A stretch of DNA of 64,000 nucleotides from Halomonas colorata (GTDB lineage: Bacteria > Pseudomonadota > Gammaproteobacteria > Pseudomonadales > Halomonadaceae): the NCBI RefSeq assembly GCF_014897985.1, contig NZ_JABUZA010000019.1, positions 1 to 64,000 on the forward strand. The letters are read 5' to 3'. Positions 24,963 through 34,316 of this stretch are shown here, piece by piece. A program made the position numbers and the translations under genes. Under the pieces are notes generated by a model. That model had not been told where the DNA came from. It was given only the letters and a program-made list of their open reading frames with translations, and made no database searches. The first letter of the stretch is position 1. Every line of letters begins with the position of its first letter.

Positions 24963-27125
24963 ATGCGTAATAACCAACCTGTGACTCAACGCGAATACGT
25001 ATTGAACGATGAGTCGGTATTGATTTCACGCTCTGATTTGAAAGGGCGGGTAACGTTTGCTAACTCCACCTTTGTTGAAGTCAGTGGTTATACGCGCGAC
25101 GAGCTGATAGGTGCTCCGCATAATTTGCTTCGCCACCCCGATATGCCTGAAGCCGCCTACGCGGACTTTTGGAAGACCATTAAATCTGGGGCAACCTGGC
25201 AGGGTGTCGTCAAAAACCGGCGTAAAAATGGCGATTACTACTGGGTAAATGCCACCGTCGCGCCACTTCGGGATGGCGACCGCATCGTAGGATATACCTC
25301 GGTTCGCCGCAAAGTCTCACCGGAGGTCGTAGCCCAGGCTGCGCCTATCTATGCCCAAATGCGCGAAAAAGGGCAGGCACGACGCTATACGCTGGCACAG
25401 GGAGTACTGCGCCGTAAGGGGGTGCTGGGTATTTGGTCGCGCTTAGCATTTACCAGCTTAAAGGCTAGGCTCATCAGCATGGTGGTTGCTGCTCTCTTGC
25501 TACTGGGCTTGGCGGGTGGGTTGGGGGTTTATGGTCTGATCGAGTCGGGTGAGCGTTTGAATACCCTTAACCAGTCAGGATTGGAATCTATCGCCAATCT
25601 ACAGCGCATTGAGCGGCGTCTGGGGCAGGTGCTTGAAACGCTTGAACCCGCCGTGCGTAATCCCCGGCGTGTGGATATAGACGTCGTTCGTGCTGATATC
25701 GAACAGCATACGTCGCAACTCAATGATCTATGGCGCGACTACCTGACAGACGAGGTCAATAATCAACAGGTACAGGCGTTCGATACAACCTTAAATGAGT
25801 GGTTAGTCAGTGTCGATGCGGCGTTAAATGCCATCCAAGCAAGCAACGGTTTCGCCGCTTTTGAAGCTTTAAACGATACTATTCAGCCACACACCGAAGC
25901 GCTGCGCGACATGAGCGGCCATCTGGTAGTCAGTGAGCGTACCCAGGCTGAAATGCTGGTGACACAAGCTCAGCAACGCCGCCAGCAGATGCTGATTGCA
26001 CAGCTTGCCCTGATGGCGATTGGGTTATTAGTGCTGATTAGTTTAAGCACGTTTATTTTACGCAGTGTATTTCGCAGTTTAGCGGGCGCCCGGCACTTAA
26101 CCTTCCAAATTGCCGCCGGTAATCTTGCTGCAAGCGAAAGCCGTACCACTAACGATGAGCTGGGAGAACTGCTCTACTCGCTGGACACCATGCGCTTTAG
26201 TCTGGCGAGCATCGTCAACGATCTGGAAGGTCGGGTATCTGTTGTAACACCGGCGATCAGACAGATCGCCGCAGAAAATGAAGAGCTCTCCTCGCGTACT
26301 GAGCAGCAGGCGTCATCGCTTCAGCAAACGGCTGCTAGCATGGAAGAAATCACTTCCACCGTGCAGCAAAATACCGAAAATGCCCGCCAGGCAACAGAGC
26401 TTGCACTACAAAATGCTGCCAGCACCCGCGACACCGGAAAGCAGATGGAAGCGCTGGTCGAGCGTATGCAGCGCATTGCGCAAAGTGCAGACAAGATGAA
26501 CGAAATGATCAGTGTGATTGATGGGATCGCTTTTCAGACCAACATCTTGGCGCTGAATGCTTCTGTCGAGGCCGCACGGGCAGGGGAGCACGGACGTGGT
26601 TTCGCCGTGGTTGCCAGTGAAGTGCGTAACCTGGCAGGGCGCAGTGCCGACGCTGCCCAGGAAATTCGCAAGATGATCGACAGCACCACGCAAGAAGTCA
26701 GCGGCGGCCGCAGTGCGGTTGAACAGGCCGAGCGTGCCATTGAAAATGTCATGCAGCAGGTAAGCCAGGTCAGCGTGCTGATGGAATCCATCAGCACGGC
26801 GTCCAATGAACAGAGTAGCGGTATTGGGCAGATTAACTCAGCCGTGGCCGAAATGGATCATGTGACACAGCAAAATGCCTCCAAGGTACAGTCCATCGCC
26901 GCGTCGGCTGACAATTTAACACTGGAAGCTTATGAGCTTGCCAACGTGGTGGATGCGTTTCGCTTAAAAGGCGTACAAGAAGAGAGCATTGTCACCGCAC
27001 GTGAAAAGCTTCGGCACACGCATCAAACCGAACCGAAAACGGTCAAGCCTATAGCGCCAGCTAAAGCGGAGTCGAAGAAGAAACTGATCGTTCAGTCTCA
27101 ACATGATGAGTGGGAGGCATTTTAA
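24963..27125 (+). CDS. PAS-domain methyl-accepting chemotaxis protein with C-terminal CheR/CheB tether
   Basis: This 720-residue Aer-like receptor has an N-terminal PAS domain (about 20-110) with FVEVSGYTRDELIGAPHNLLRHPDMP and WVNATVAPLRDG. A TM helix lies at about 169-193, a mostly helical periplasmic segment follows, and a second TM helix lies at about 343-366. Then come HAMP and a signalling domain with [23 protein letters not shown] domains of this type often bind FAD or haem and sense redox or energy state; the cofactor is not visible. The protein ends in EWEAF after a charged linker, close to the NWETF pentapeptide by which high-abundance receptors tether CheR and CheB. It stands alone, with terminators on both sides not fully resolved. 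Confidence 0.9.
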   Translation: MRNNQPVTQREYVLNDESVLISRSDLKGRVTFANSTFVEVSGYTRDELIGAPHNLLRHPDMPEAAYADFWKTIKSGATWQGVVKNRRKNGDYYWVNATVAPLRDGDRIVGYTSVRRKVSPEVVAQAAPIYAQMREKGQARRYTLAQGVLRRKGVLGIWSRLAFTSLKARLISMVVAALLLLGLAGGLGVYGLIESGERLNTLNQSGLESIANLQRIERRLGQVLETLEPAVRNPRRVDIDVVRADIEQHTSQLNDLWRDYLTDEVNNQQVQAFDTTLNEWLVSVDAALNAIQASNGFAAFEALNDTIQPHTEALRDMSGHLVVSERTQAEMLVTQAQQRRQQMLIAQLALMAIGLLVLISLSTFILRSVFRSLAGARHLTFQIAAGNLAASESRTTNDELGELLYSLDTMRFSLASIVNDLEGRVSVVTPAIRQIAAENEELSSRTEQQASSLQQTAASMEEITSTVQQNTENARQATELALQNAASTRDTGKQMEALVERMQRIAQSADKMNEMISVIDGIAFQTNILALNASVEAARAGEHGRGFAVVASEVRNLAGRSADAAQEIRKMIDSTTQEVSGGRSAVEQAERAIENVMQQVSQVSVLMESISTASNEQSSGIGQINSAVAEMDHVTQQNASKVQSIAASADNLTLEAYELANVVDAFRLKGVQEESIVTAREKLRHTHQTEPKTVKPIAPAKAESKKKLIVQSQHDEWEAF

Positions 27126-27261
27126 CGAGACCTTACCTCTAGACATTGTGCTTTCTCTACATCTGGCCTGATGAGAGCGCTCATGCCACAATCTAGGGCG
27201 CTGGATTCACCTGCCCACCGCCGAGTTGGCAGCGGGCCAAAAAAAAGATGTAGAGGACACT

Positions 27262-29106
27262 ATGCCTGAGTATCGCTCCCGTACGACCACCGCTGGCCGT
27301 AATATGGCTGGCGCTCGCGCTTTATGGCGCGCCACTGGTATGAAAGACGAGGATTTCCATAAGCCGATTATCGCGGTCGCCAACTCCTTTACCCAGTTTG
27401 TCCCCGGTCACGTTCACCTGAAAGATATGGGCCAGCTGGTCGCCCGTGAAATTGAAAAAGCCGGTGGTGTAGCCAAGGAATTCAATACTATCGCTGTCGA
27501 CGACGGCATCGCGATGGGCCATGACGGCATGCTGTACTCATTGCCTAGCCGCGACATTATCGCTGACAGCGTCGAGTACATGTGTAACGCGCACTGTGCG
27601 GATGCGCTGGTTTGTATCTCCAACTGCGACAAAATCACCCCCGGAATGCTGATGGCCGCTATGCGCCTGAATATTCCGGTGGTCTTTGTGTCTGGCGGGC
27701 CAATGGAAGCAGGCAAAACCAAGCTTTTGGATCACGGTCTGGATTTGGTAGACGCCATGGTCATGGCAGCTGACGACAGCGTGGATGATGAAACGCTGGC
27801 CGAAGTCGAGCGTAGCGCTTGCCCCACCTGCGGCAGCTGCTCGGGTATGTTTACCGCCAACTCAATGAACTGCCTGACTGAAGCGCTCGGCCTGGCATTG
27901 CCGGGTAACGGCACTGTGCTGGCAACGCACTCTGATCGTCGTCGGCTGTTTGAAAACGCCGGCCACAAGATTGTCGAGCTAGCCAAGCGTTACTATGAAG
28001 GCAATGAGGCACACTTGCTGCCCCGCGCAATTGGCTCCAAAGCCGCGTTTAGAAACGCCATGACGCTGGATATCGCCATGGGCGGTTCCACCAATACCAT
28101 TTTGCACCTGTTGGCCGCCGCGCAAGAAGCGGAAGTCGACTTCACCATGTCGGATATCGATCAGCTATCCCGCGAAGTGCCTCAGCTGTGTAAAGTGGCA
28201 CCTAATACTCAGAAGTATCACATTGAAGACGTGCACCGGGCGGGCGGTATCATGGCGATTCTGGGCGAGCTTGATCGCGCGGGCGTGCTGGATACCTCGG
28301 TACCCACGGTTTACGGCGACAGTCTCAAGGCAGCGCTGGACGAGTGGGATATCATGCGCTCGCCCAGCCCGGAAGTGGTTGAGTTCTTCAAAGCGGGTCC
28401 TGGTGGTGTACCCACCCAGACCGCGTTCTCGCAAAGCACACGCTGGCCAAGCCTGGACGGCGACCGGGCGACCGGCTGTATCCGTAACCTGGAGCATGCG
28501 TTCTCAACCCAGGGCGGTCTGGCGGTGCTTTATGGCAATATCGCGCTGGATGGCTGTGTGGTCAAAACCGCCGGCGTCGATGACTCGATTCTGCTGTTTG
28601 AAGGCACCGCCCACGTAGTGGAGTCCCAAGATCAAGCGGTTGCCAACGTGCTAGATGGCAAGGTAAAAGAAGGCGATGTCGTAGTGATTCGCTACGAAGG
28701 CCCTAAAGGTGGCCCCGGCATGCAGGAAATGCTGTATCCGACCTCTTATCTTAAGTCCAAGGGGCTGGGCAAAGCCTGCGCACTGTTGACCGATGGCCGC
28801 TTCTCTGGCGGAACATCCGGTTTATCAATTGGTCATGTGTCGCCTGAAGCCGCCGCGGGTGGTGCGATAGGCTTGGTAGAGCAGGGCGATACCATTGTTA
28901 TCGACATTCCCAACCGCACGATTAACGTCAAGCTTACCGACGCTGAGCTTGCCGCCCGCCGCGAAACGATGGACGCCAAAGGCAAAGATGCCTGGAAGCC
29001 AGTCGAGCAGCGTCCGCGTAAGGTAACGCCTGCGCTCAAGGCCTATGCACTATTGGCTACCTCCGCTGACAAAGGGGCGGTGCGCGACCTTTCAAAACTC
29101 GATTAA
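27262..29106 (+). CDS. ilvD: dihydroxy-acid dehydratase
   Basis: The 614-residue IlvD has [12 protein letters not shown], the iron-sulfur cysteines in [10 protein letters not shown] (C122) and [19 protein letters not shown] (C187-C193), and [20 protein letters not shown] near the end. It forms 2-oxo acids in valine and isoleucine synthesis. I chose the ATG at 27262 (AGAGG 5 nt before), which gives the normal family N-terminus [19 protein letters not shown]; an in-frame start at 27226 lacks support. The oxidoreductase gene follows after 18 bp. Confidence 0.95.
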   Translation: MPEYRSRTTTAGRNMAGARALWRATGMKDEDFHKPIIAVANSFTQFVPGHVHLKDMGQLVAREIEKAGGVAKEFNTIAVDDGIAMGHDGMLYSLPSRDIIADSVEYMCNAHCADALVCISNCDKITPGMLMAAMRLNIPVVFVSGGPMEAGKTKLLDHGLDLVDAMVMAADDSVDDETLAEVERSACPTCGSCSGMFTANSMNCLTEALGLALPGNGTVLATHSDRRRLFENAGHKIVELAKRYYEGNEAHLLPRAIGSKAAFRNAMTLDIAMGGSTNTILHLLAAAQEAEVDFTMSDIDQLSREVPQLCKVAPNTQKYHIEDVHRAGGIMAILGELDRAGVLDTSVPTVYGDSLKAALDEWDIMRSPSPEVVEFFKAGPGGVPTQTAFSQSTRWPSLDGDRATGCIRNLEHAFSTQGGLAVLYGNIALDGCVVKTAGVDDSILLFEGTAHVVESQDQAVANVLDGKVKEGDVVVIRYEGPKGGPGMQEMLYPTSYLKSKGLGKACALLTDGRFSGGTSGLSIGHVSPEAAAGGAIGLVEQGDTIVIDIPNRTINVKLTDAELAARRETMDAKGKDAWKPVEQRPRKVTPALKAYALLATSADKGAVRDLSKLD

Positions 29107-29124
29107 ACTTTCGCAAGGAGCATT

Positions 29125-30180
29125 ATGAAAGCAACAATCAATGTGGGCCTGGTAGGTTATGGGTTCGCGAGTAAAACGTTTCACGTACCGCTCATTCAGG
29201 CCACGGAAGGCCTGGATTTAGTGGCTGTATCTTCAAGTGACGCCGCCAAGGTGCGGGCTGACCTGCCTGATGTCGAGGTCGAGAGCGAAGCGCGGGCATT
29301 ATGCCAACGTTATGATATTGACCTTATCGTGATTCCCACGCCCAACGATACTCACTACCCGCTTGCCAAAATGGCACTCACTGCGGGTAAACACGTTGTG
29401 GTGGATAAGCCGTTTACCGTGACGCTGTCAGAAGCCAAGCAGCTGAAATCGCTCGCCGTGGTGAAAGAGCGTTTGATCTCGGTGTTTCATAATCGTCGTT
29501 GGGACAGCGATTTTTTAACCGTCAAGGCACTGCTTGAAGCTGGCACGCTAGGGCGTGTCACCGGTTTCGAGTCGCGCTTTGACAGATTCAAACCTGAAGT
29601 CCGCGACCGCTGGCGCGAGAAAGCCGCGGCAGGTGGCGGACTGTGGTATGACCTGGGGCCACATCTGCTGGATCAGGCATGTGAACTGTTCGGAATGCCC
29701 AGCGCCATTTTGCTGGAGCTGGGCACACGCCGCGATGGTGCTCAAGCCGATGATGATTTTCTCGCGCTGCTTGCCTACGATGACCGGCGTGTTCAGTTAA
29801 GCGCCAGTGCACTAGTGGCTGAAGCGACACCGCGTTTTCGGATACATGGCACGCAAGGCAGCTATATAAAATACGGCCTGGACCCCCAGGAAGATCGCCT
29901 GAAGGCAGGAGAAGTGCCCACCGTTAATTGGGGGGAAGATACCCCAGGTGCGTTAACGCTGCGCGAAGGTCAGGATGAAAGCGCATCGCTAACAAGCCAT
30001 GAGCATCCTACTCAGCCGGGTAACTACCTGGCCTATTACCAGGGAATCGTCGAGGCCATTCAAGGCCGCGCTGCATTGCCGGTCGATATCGAAGCCGCGC
30101 TACGCTCGATGACGCTTTTGGAAGCCGGCCAGGATAGCTACCGCCAACGCCGCTGGATAGCACTCAAACCCCACTTTTAA
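29125..30180 (+). CDS. Gfo/Idh/MocA-family NAD(P)-dependent oxidoreductase
   Basis: The 351-residue protein has an N-terminal Rossmann fold (VGLVGYGFASKTFHVPLI), the EKP-type motif VVDKPFTVTLSEAKQL, and the C-terminal GFO domain with GGGLWYDLGPHLLDQA. The His in PHLLDQA is the usual catalytic residue. Members oxidise or reduce sugars and related polyols. The closest E. coli proteins by general look are YdgJ/YhhX. Substrate unknown. AAGGAG precedes the ATG. It probably shares an operon with ilvD. Confidence 0.8.
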   Translation: MKATINVGLVGYGFASKTFHVPLIQATEGLDLVAVSSSDAAKVRADLPDVEVESEARALCQRYDIDLIVIPTPNDTHYPLAKMALTAGKHVVVDKPFTVTLSEAKQLKSLAVVKERLISVFHNRRWDSDFLTVKALLEAGTLGRVTGFESRFDRFKPEVRDRWREKAAAGGGLWYDLGPHLLDQACELFGMPSAILLELGTRRDGAQADDDFLALLAYDDRRVQLSASALVAEATPRFRIHGTQGSYIKYGLDPQEDRLKAGEVPTVNWGEDTPGALTLREGQDESASLTSHEHPTQPGNYLAYYQGIVEAIQGRAALPVDIEAALRSMTLLEAGQDSYRQRRWIALKPHF

Positions 30181-30190
30181 CCCCACACCG

Positions 30191-30225
30191 AATACCGGCG
30201 CCCGCTTCACACGGGTGCCGGTATT
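30191..30225. terminator. strong hairpin after the oxidoreductase gene
   Basis: AATACCGGCgCCCG (30191-30204) pairs with CGGGtGCCGGTATT (30212-30225) across a 7-nt loop, with one mismatch. There is no T-run, so it may be a Rho-type or stabilising end rather than a canonical terminator. Confidence 0.6.
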
Positions 30226-30281
30226 CGCTCGTCCCTTACAAAACGTATCGCTATCGACGGATCCGAAAATAGCGCAAATTC

Positions 30282-31244
30282 GTAGCGCGTGGTAAGCGAA
30301 GCGCACCCGCGGAAGCAGCGCGAAGCGCGGCCGGGTGATGAGGTGCAGAAGCATAAGTGCGGTGGAATAGCCAAGGCAGGCGAACCGCCGCCACGCGCAG
30401 GTGCCTTATTTACTCGTCCCTCGCAAAACGTTACCCCGCGCTACAATTTTTGCGAATCCGAAAAATAGCGCACACCCGTAGCGCGTGGTAAGCGAAGCGC
30501 ACCCGCGGAAGCAGCGCGAAGCGCTGCCGGGTGATGAGATGCAGAAGCATAAGCGCGGTGGAATAGCCAAGGCGGCGAATCGCCGCCACCTGCGGGTGCC
30601 TTATTTACTCGTTCCTCGCAAAACGTTACCACGCGCTACGTAGGGGGCTTATCCATCGTTTGATAATGCACAAACCGTAGCGCGTGGTAAGCGAAGCGCA
30701 CCCGCGGAAGCAGCGCGAAGCGCTGCCGGGTGATGAGATGCAAAAGCATAAGCGCGGTGGAATAGCCAAGGCGGCGAACCGCCGCCACCCGCGGGTGCCT
30801 TATTTGCTCGTCCCTCGCAAAACGTTACCCCGCGCTACGATTCTTGCGAATCCGAAAAATAGCGAGAACCCGTAGCGCGTGGTAAGCGAAGCGCACCCGC
30901 GGAAGCAGCGCGAAGCGCTGCCGGGTTGAGTGATGAAAGCACAACAGTCTGATTTCGATGGCAATGCCAAGGCGGCGAATCGCCGCCACCCGCGGGTGCC
31001 TTATTTGCTCGTCCCTCGCAAAACGTTACCACGCGCTACGGTTGTTGCTGGGTCCGAAAATAGCGCAAATTCGTAGCGCGTGGTAAGCGAAGCGCACCCG
31101 CGGAAGCAGCGCGAAGCGCTGCCGGGGTTGGGTGATGGGGGCACGAAGGCATAGCATTGATGGCGAGCCCAAGGCGGCGAATCGCCGCCACCCGCAGGTG
31201 CCTTATTTACTCGTCCCTCGCAAAACGTTACCCCGCGCTACGGT
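30282..31244. repeat. five units of a repeat with terminal inverted repeats (GTAGCGCG family)
   Basis: Units begin with GTAGCGCGTGGTAAGCGAA at 30282, 30478, 30677, 30872 and 31073 (periods 195-201 bp). They end with the near-inverse TTACC(C/A)CGCGCTAC just before a 30-40 bp linker. The interior has nested palindromes (ACCCGCGGAAGCAGCGCGAAGC; GGCGGCGAATCGCCGCC; ACCCGCGGGTGCC). The array fills the convergent gap between the oxidoreductase and nudE genes. Related arrays are at 55395 and 61325. Small open frames within it are artefacts. No transposase is present. Confidence 0.9.
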
Positions 31245-31298
31245 TTTTGCTGGATTCGAAGATCGAGGCCCGCGCTGAAAGGCGTGTCCGGCATTACC

Positions 31299-31898
31299 TC
31301 ACAACAAATCAGCAGCGTCCTGACGCTTCTCATCACGTAATTTATCACGGGCGATATACAGGGCTGCTATGGCGCGGGCTTCATGAAAATCGTCGCGCAG
31401 CAGAAGGGCAGGCAGATCTTCGATGGGGTGGGTTTCGACAATAAGCGGTTCTGGTTCGTCGCCCGGCAACCGTTTGGGGTACAGGTCAGTGGCAATCAAT
31501 ACCTGCATTCGATGGCGCATATAGTTAGGGGCCAGCGAAAGCTCAACCAGCGGCTCGATGCGGTGAGCGCCAAAACCACACTCTTCCATCAGCTCCCGGT
31601 TTGCGGCGGTCACAATATCTTCACCCGGGTCTACCAGGCCTTTGGGAAGCGTTAATATGTAATCTTCAAAGCCTGCCGCATACTCGCGAATCAACAGTAC
31701 ATGGTCGGGGTCGGGCATGGCCACAATCATGACGGCGCCACGGTCAGCCCCGGTCAAGCGCTCAAACTGGCGCTCCTCGCCGTTTGAAAAACGTAAATCC
31801 AGCGACTCGATATGGAATAAACGGCTTTTGGCTACGCTCTCACGGGCGAGTATCTGCGGCTTGCGCAGGTAGCCGGAAGGAGAATCAGATGCTGACAT
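31299..31898 (-). CDS. nudE: ADP compounds hydrolase NudE
   Basis: The 199-residue Nudix hydrolase has the box GLVDPGEDIVTAANRELMEE followed by CGFG. NudE enzymes cleave ADP-ribose, Ap3A and NADH to AMP plus a phosphorylated product. The ATG at 31898 has GGAGG 5 nt upstream; a start at 31910 would overlap that site. It is divergent from the HAD nucleotidase, as in the E. coli nudE-yrfG-hslR-hslO-pck neighbourhood. Confidence 0.85.
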   Translation of the reverse strand: MSASDSPSGYLRKPQILARESVAKSRLFHIESLDLRFSNGEERQFERLTGADRGAVMIVAMPDPDHVLLIREYAAGFEDYILTLPKGLVDPGEDIVTAANRELMEECGFGAHRIEPLVELSLAPNYMRHRMQVLIATDLYPKRLPGDEPEPLIVETHPIEDLPALLLRDDFHEARAIAALYIARDKLRDEKRQDAADLL

Positions 31899-31969
31899 AC
31901 AGGCCTCCATGGCTGCTAAAAAGGGGTTAGGCTACAATAGCACGCTTACTCTTTTAGACTGGAGCGGCA

Positions 31970-32647
31970 ATGATTGATTGGCGCGAAATTGATACCGTCC
32001 TGCTGGATATGGATGGCACGCTGCTAGACCTGCACTTTGACAGCCACTTCTGGCTTGAGCATTTGCCGCGTCGCTATAGAGAGCTTCATCAGCTTGATGA
32101 AGCGTCTCAAAATGCGCTTCAAAAGCGGATTATAGGCGAGCAGGGCACGCTTAACTGGTACAGCCTGGCGTACTGGAGCCGAGAGCTTAATGTCGATATT
32201 GTTGCGCTCAAGCGTGAGGTACAGCATTTAATCGGTTTACGTAGTGATGCACTCGATTTTCTGAAATGGCTAAAGCAGGCTCACCCGCGCGTAATATTGG
32301 CAACCAATGCCGATAGAGCCAGCCTATCGCTTAAATTGCCGTTAACGGGGTTGGAAAACTACCTGGACGCCATCATTTCCTCAGAAGACGTAGGGGCAGC
32401 CAAGGAGGAGCAGGCGTTTTGGTTTGCGCTTCAAGAGATCGAACCCTTTGACCCTGCCCGCACCCTGTTTATAGACGATAACTCCCGCGTGCTGGAAAGC
32501 GCTCGCGAGTTTGGTATTCGGCATTTGCTGGGTATTAAGCAGCCGGACAGCCAGCGCCCTGAGAAAGAGCTGCAGGAGTTTATCGCCTTGGATCGATTTG
32601 CCCAGCTGCTGTCACAAGATCTTCCAGAGCAGCAAGGAGAGCGTTAA
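31970..32647 (+). CDS. yrfG: GMP/IMP nucleotidase, HAD family (YrfG-like)
   Basis: The 225-residue HAD phosphatase has motif I LLDMDGTLLDLHFD, motif II VILATNADRASL and motif III/IV with AAKEEQAFW and LFIDDNSRVLESA. E. coli YrfG dephosphorylates GMP and IMP. Synteny with hslR and hslO downstream is as in E. coli. The stop overlaps the hslR start (TAATG). Confidence 0.85.
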   Translation: MIDWREIDTVLLDMDGTLLDLHFDSHFWLEHLPRRYRELHQLDEASQNALQKRIIGEQGTLNWYSLAYWSRELNVDIVALKREVQHLIGLRSDALDFLKWLKQAHPRVILATNADRASLSLKLPLTGLENYLDAIISSEDVGAAKEEQAFWFALQEIEPFDPARTLFIDDNSRVLESAREFGIRHLLGIKQPDSQRPEKELQEFIALDRFAQLLSQDLPEQQGER

Positions 32648-33036
32648 TGAGCGACACCGTTCGCTTGGATAAGTGGTTATGGGCCGCGCGGTTTTTCAAA
32701 ACCCGCGCGCTCGCCAAAAAAGCTATTGAAGGTGGCAAGGTGCACTACGACGGTGCACGTGTCAAAACCAGCAAGAATGTCGAGCTGGGAGCGCTGATTC
32801 GCGTACCTCAAGGCTGGGATATTTATGAAGTCGAAGTGATCGAGCTTTCGGACCAGCGCCGTGGCGCGCCTGAAGCACGCAAGCTCTATGCAGAGACGAC
32901 AGACAGTGCTGAGCGCCGTGCCCGCGAGGCCGAAGCGCGCAGGCTTACCAATGAAGCCATGCAGCACCCCCTCAAGCGGCCTGATAAAAAGCAGCGTCGC
33001 GATATACAGCGCTTTCAGCGTCAGCCAGGCGAGTAG
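32647..33036 (+). CDS. hslR: ribosome-associated heat shock protein Hsp15
   Basis: The 129-residue protein has an N-terminal S4 RNA-binding domain (RLDKWLWAARFFKTRALAKKAIEGGKVHYDG) and a basic C-terminal tail. Hsp15 binds free 50S subunits carrying nascent chains and helps recycle stalled ribosomes. It is translationally coupled to yrfG. Confidence 0.95.
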   Translation: MSDTVRLDKWLWAARFFKTRALAKKAIEGGKVHYDGARVKTSKNVELGALIRVPQGWDIYEVEVIELSDQRRGAPEARKLYAETTDSAERRAREAEARRLTNEAMQHPLKRPDKKQRRDIQRFQRQPGE

Positions 33037-33045
33037 CCGACGTTT

Positions 33046-33079
33046 CCTGCCTTGGGCTACCTTCACCGTCCAAGGCAGG
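33046..33079. other. perfect 10-bp inverted repeat between hslR and hslO
   Basis: CCTGCCTTGG (33046-33055) and CCAAGGCAGG (33070-33079) flank a 14-nt loop. There is no T-run. It may be an attenuating or mRNA-processing hairpin in the hslR-hslO transcript. Confidence 0.55.
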
Positions 33080-33129
33080 TTAGCCCGCCAAGTGCCTTTT
33101 TAAGTACCCTTTTATAGCAGGACCTTGTT

Positions 33130-34005
33130 ATGTCTGATCAGATCCAGCGGTTCATGTTTGACCAAACCAATGTGCGTGGCGAAATCGTAACGTTGGCCAC
33201 TGCTTACCACGAAGTACTCACGCGCCATGCTTACCCACCGGCGGTTAATGAGCTGCTCGGCGAACTACTGGCCGCCGTCGCGCTGCTTACCGATACCATC
33301 AAACTGGACGGTACTTTAAGCATCGAAGTGCGTGGCCAGGGCGTGCTGTCGCTATTGATGGCGGAATCCAACCCCGGTGGCGAGCTACGTGCGATTGCCC
33401 GTATTGCCGAAGACAGCCACTTGCCCAGCGAACGGACGAGCTTTCGAGAGCTGGTCGGAGAAGGGCAGATCGTCATCACGCTTGACCCGCGAGAAGGCAA
33501 CCGCTATCAAGGAATCGTCGCGCTGGATCATGAAACGCTTAGCGGCTGTCTGGAAGACTACTTTAGTCAATCCGAACAGTTGCCTACCCGGTTATGGCTA
33601 GCGGCTGACGGTGAGCGTGCTGGTGGCTTACTGCTACAGCGCCTGCCCGATGACTCGCAGAATCAGGATACGGATGCTTGGGAGCGCAGCGTGGCGCTCG
33701 CCGATACCATCAAAACTGAAGAACTTCTAGGATTGGAGCAGCGCGAGGTGCTTTACCGCCTGTACCATGAGGAAACCGTACGCGTATTTGAGCCCAAGGC
33801 GCTGCGCTTTGGGTGTACCTGCTCGCGCGAGCGAATGGCTGACGCACTGATAACGTTAGGCGCCGACGAGCTACGCGATATTTTTCGTGAACAGGGTGCG
33901 ATCGATACCCAATGCCACTTCTGCCACACGAAATATCACTACACTGCGGCCGATATTGAGTCGTTATTGGATAACCCCGACGCGCTGCCACCGGTTATTC
34001 ACTGA
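33130..34005 (+). CDS. hslO: redox-regulated chaperone Hsp33
   Basis: The 291-residue Hsp33 has an N-terminal fold with [14 protein letters not shown] and [14 protein letters not shown]. Its C-terminal zinc switch uses CTCSRERM and [11 protein letters not shown], the CxC and CxxC cysteines that bind zinc when reduced and form disulfides on oxidation to activate the chaperone. It protects cytoplasmic proteins during oxidative and heat stress. The order hslR-hslO-pckA is as in E. coli. Confidence 0.95.
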   Translation: MSDQIQRFMFDQTNVRGEIVTLATAYHEVLTRHAYPPAVNELLGELLAAVALLTDTIKLDGTLSIEVRGQGVLSLLMAESNPGGELRAIARIAEDSHLPSERTSFRELVGEGQIVITLDPREGNRYQGIVALDHETLSGCLEDYFSQSEQLPTRLWLAADGERAGGLLLQRLPDDSQNQDTDAWERSVALADTIKTEELLGLEQREVLYRLYHEETVRVFEPKALRFGCTCSRERMADALITLGADELRDIFREQGAIDTQCHFCHTKYHYTAADIESLLDNPDALPPVIH

Positions 34006-34119
34006 TTTTGTAGTCGCTTATGAATGCATAGAGTAAAAAGGTTAGCTCGCAAAGGGCCAGTAGATACAATGCATTCGGCGGATCTGCCAAACGACCGTTT
34101 GAAAACTTACTGCGCTGCA

Positions 34120-34135
34120 ACACAAAATATTGTGT
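34120..34135. promoter_or_regulatory. NrdR-box-like palindrome upstream of pckA
   Basis: ACACAAAATATTGTGT matches the published NrdR-box pattern acaCwAtATaTwGwgt at 15 of 16 positions. NrdR normally needs two boxes in phase, and the second palindrome here does not match. Functional meaning is doubtful. Confidence 0.25.
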
Positions 34136-34136
34136 C

Positions 34137-34158
34137 TTTGTAGTAGTTTAACTACAAA
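34137..34158. promoter_or_regulatory. perfect 8-6-8 palindrome upstream of pckA
   Basis: TTTGTAGT (34137-34144), a 6-bp spacer and ACTACAAA (34151-34158) form a perfect inverted repeat. It could be a repressor operator or part of a transcript end, since a terminator starts 9 bp later. Confidence 0.45.
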
Positions 34159-34167
34159 ATGTTTGAT

Positions 34168-34199
34168 GAAAGCCCCCGTTTCCCGGGGGCTTTCTTTTT
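34168..34199 (+). terminator. Rho-independent terminator between hslO and pckA
   Basis: An 11-bp stem GAAAGCCCCCG/CGGGGGCTTTC (34168-34178 with 34184-34194) with a 5-nt loop is followed by five T. It ends the hslO transcript or attenuates one starting upstream of pckA. Confidence 0.85.
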
Positions 34200-34263
34200 G
34201 CAATAATGCGCCTGACTTCAGTAGGCCCAGCGAATTTTATATCGCTGGGATGACTTTTTTGGT

Positions 34264-34278
34264 GGCGTCAGTGACGCC
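34264..34278. promoter_or_regulatory. 15-bp palindrome in the pckA leader
   Basis: GGCGTCA-G-TGACGCC is a perfect palindrome 38 bp before the pckA ATG. It is either an operator or a hairpin in the 5' leader. Confidence 0.35.
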
Positions 34279-34316
34279 CGGTAACGAGAGAATGGCCGTA
34301 AGGCCTAGGAATCGAA

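Noticed and set aside
30282..31244. Recurring 60-65 residue frames on both strands in the GTAGCGCG array
   Set aside because: They arise from repeated palindromic GC-rich units and lack consistent starts.
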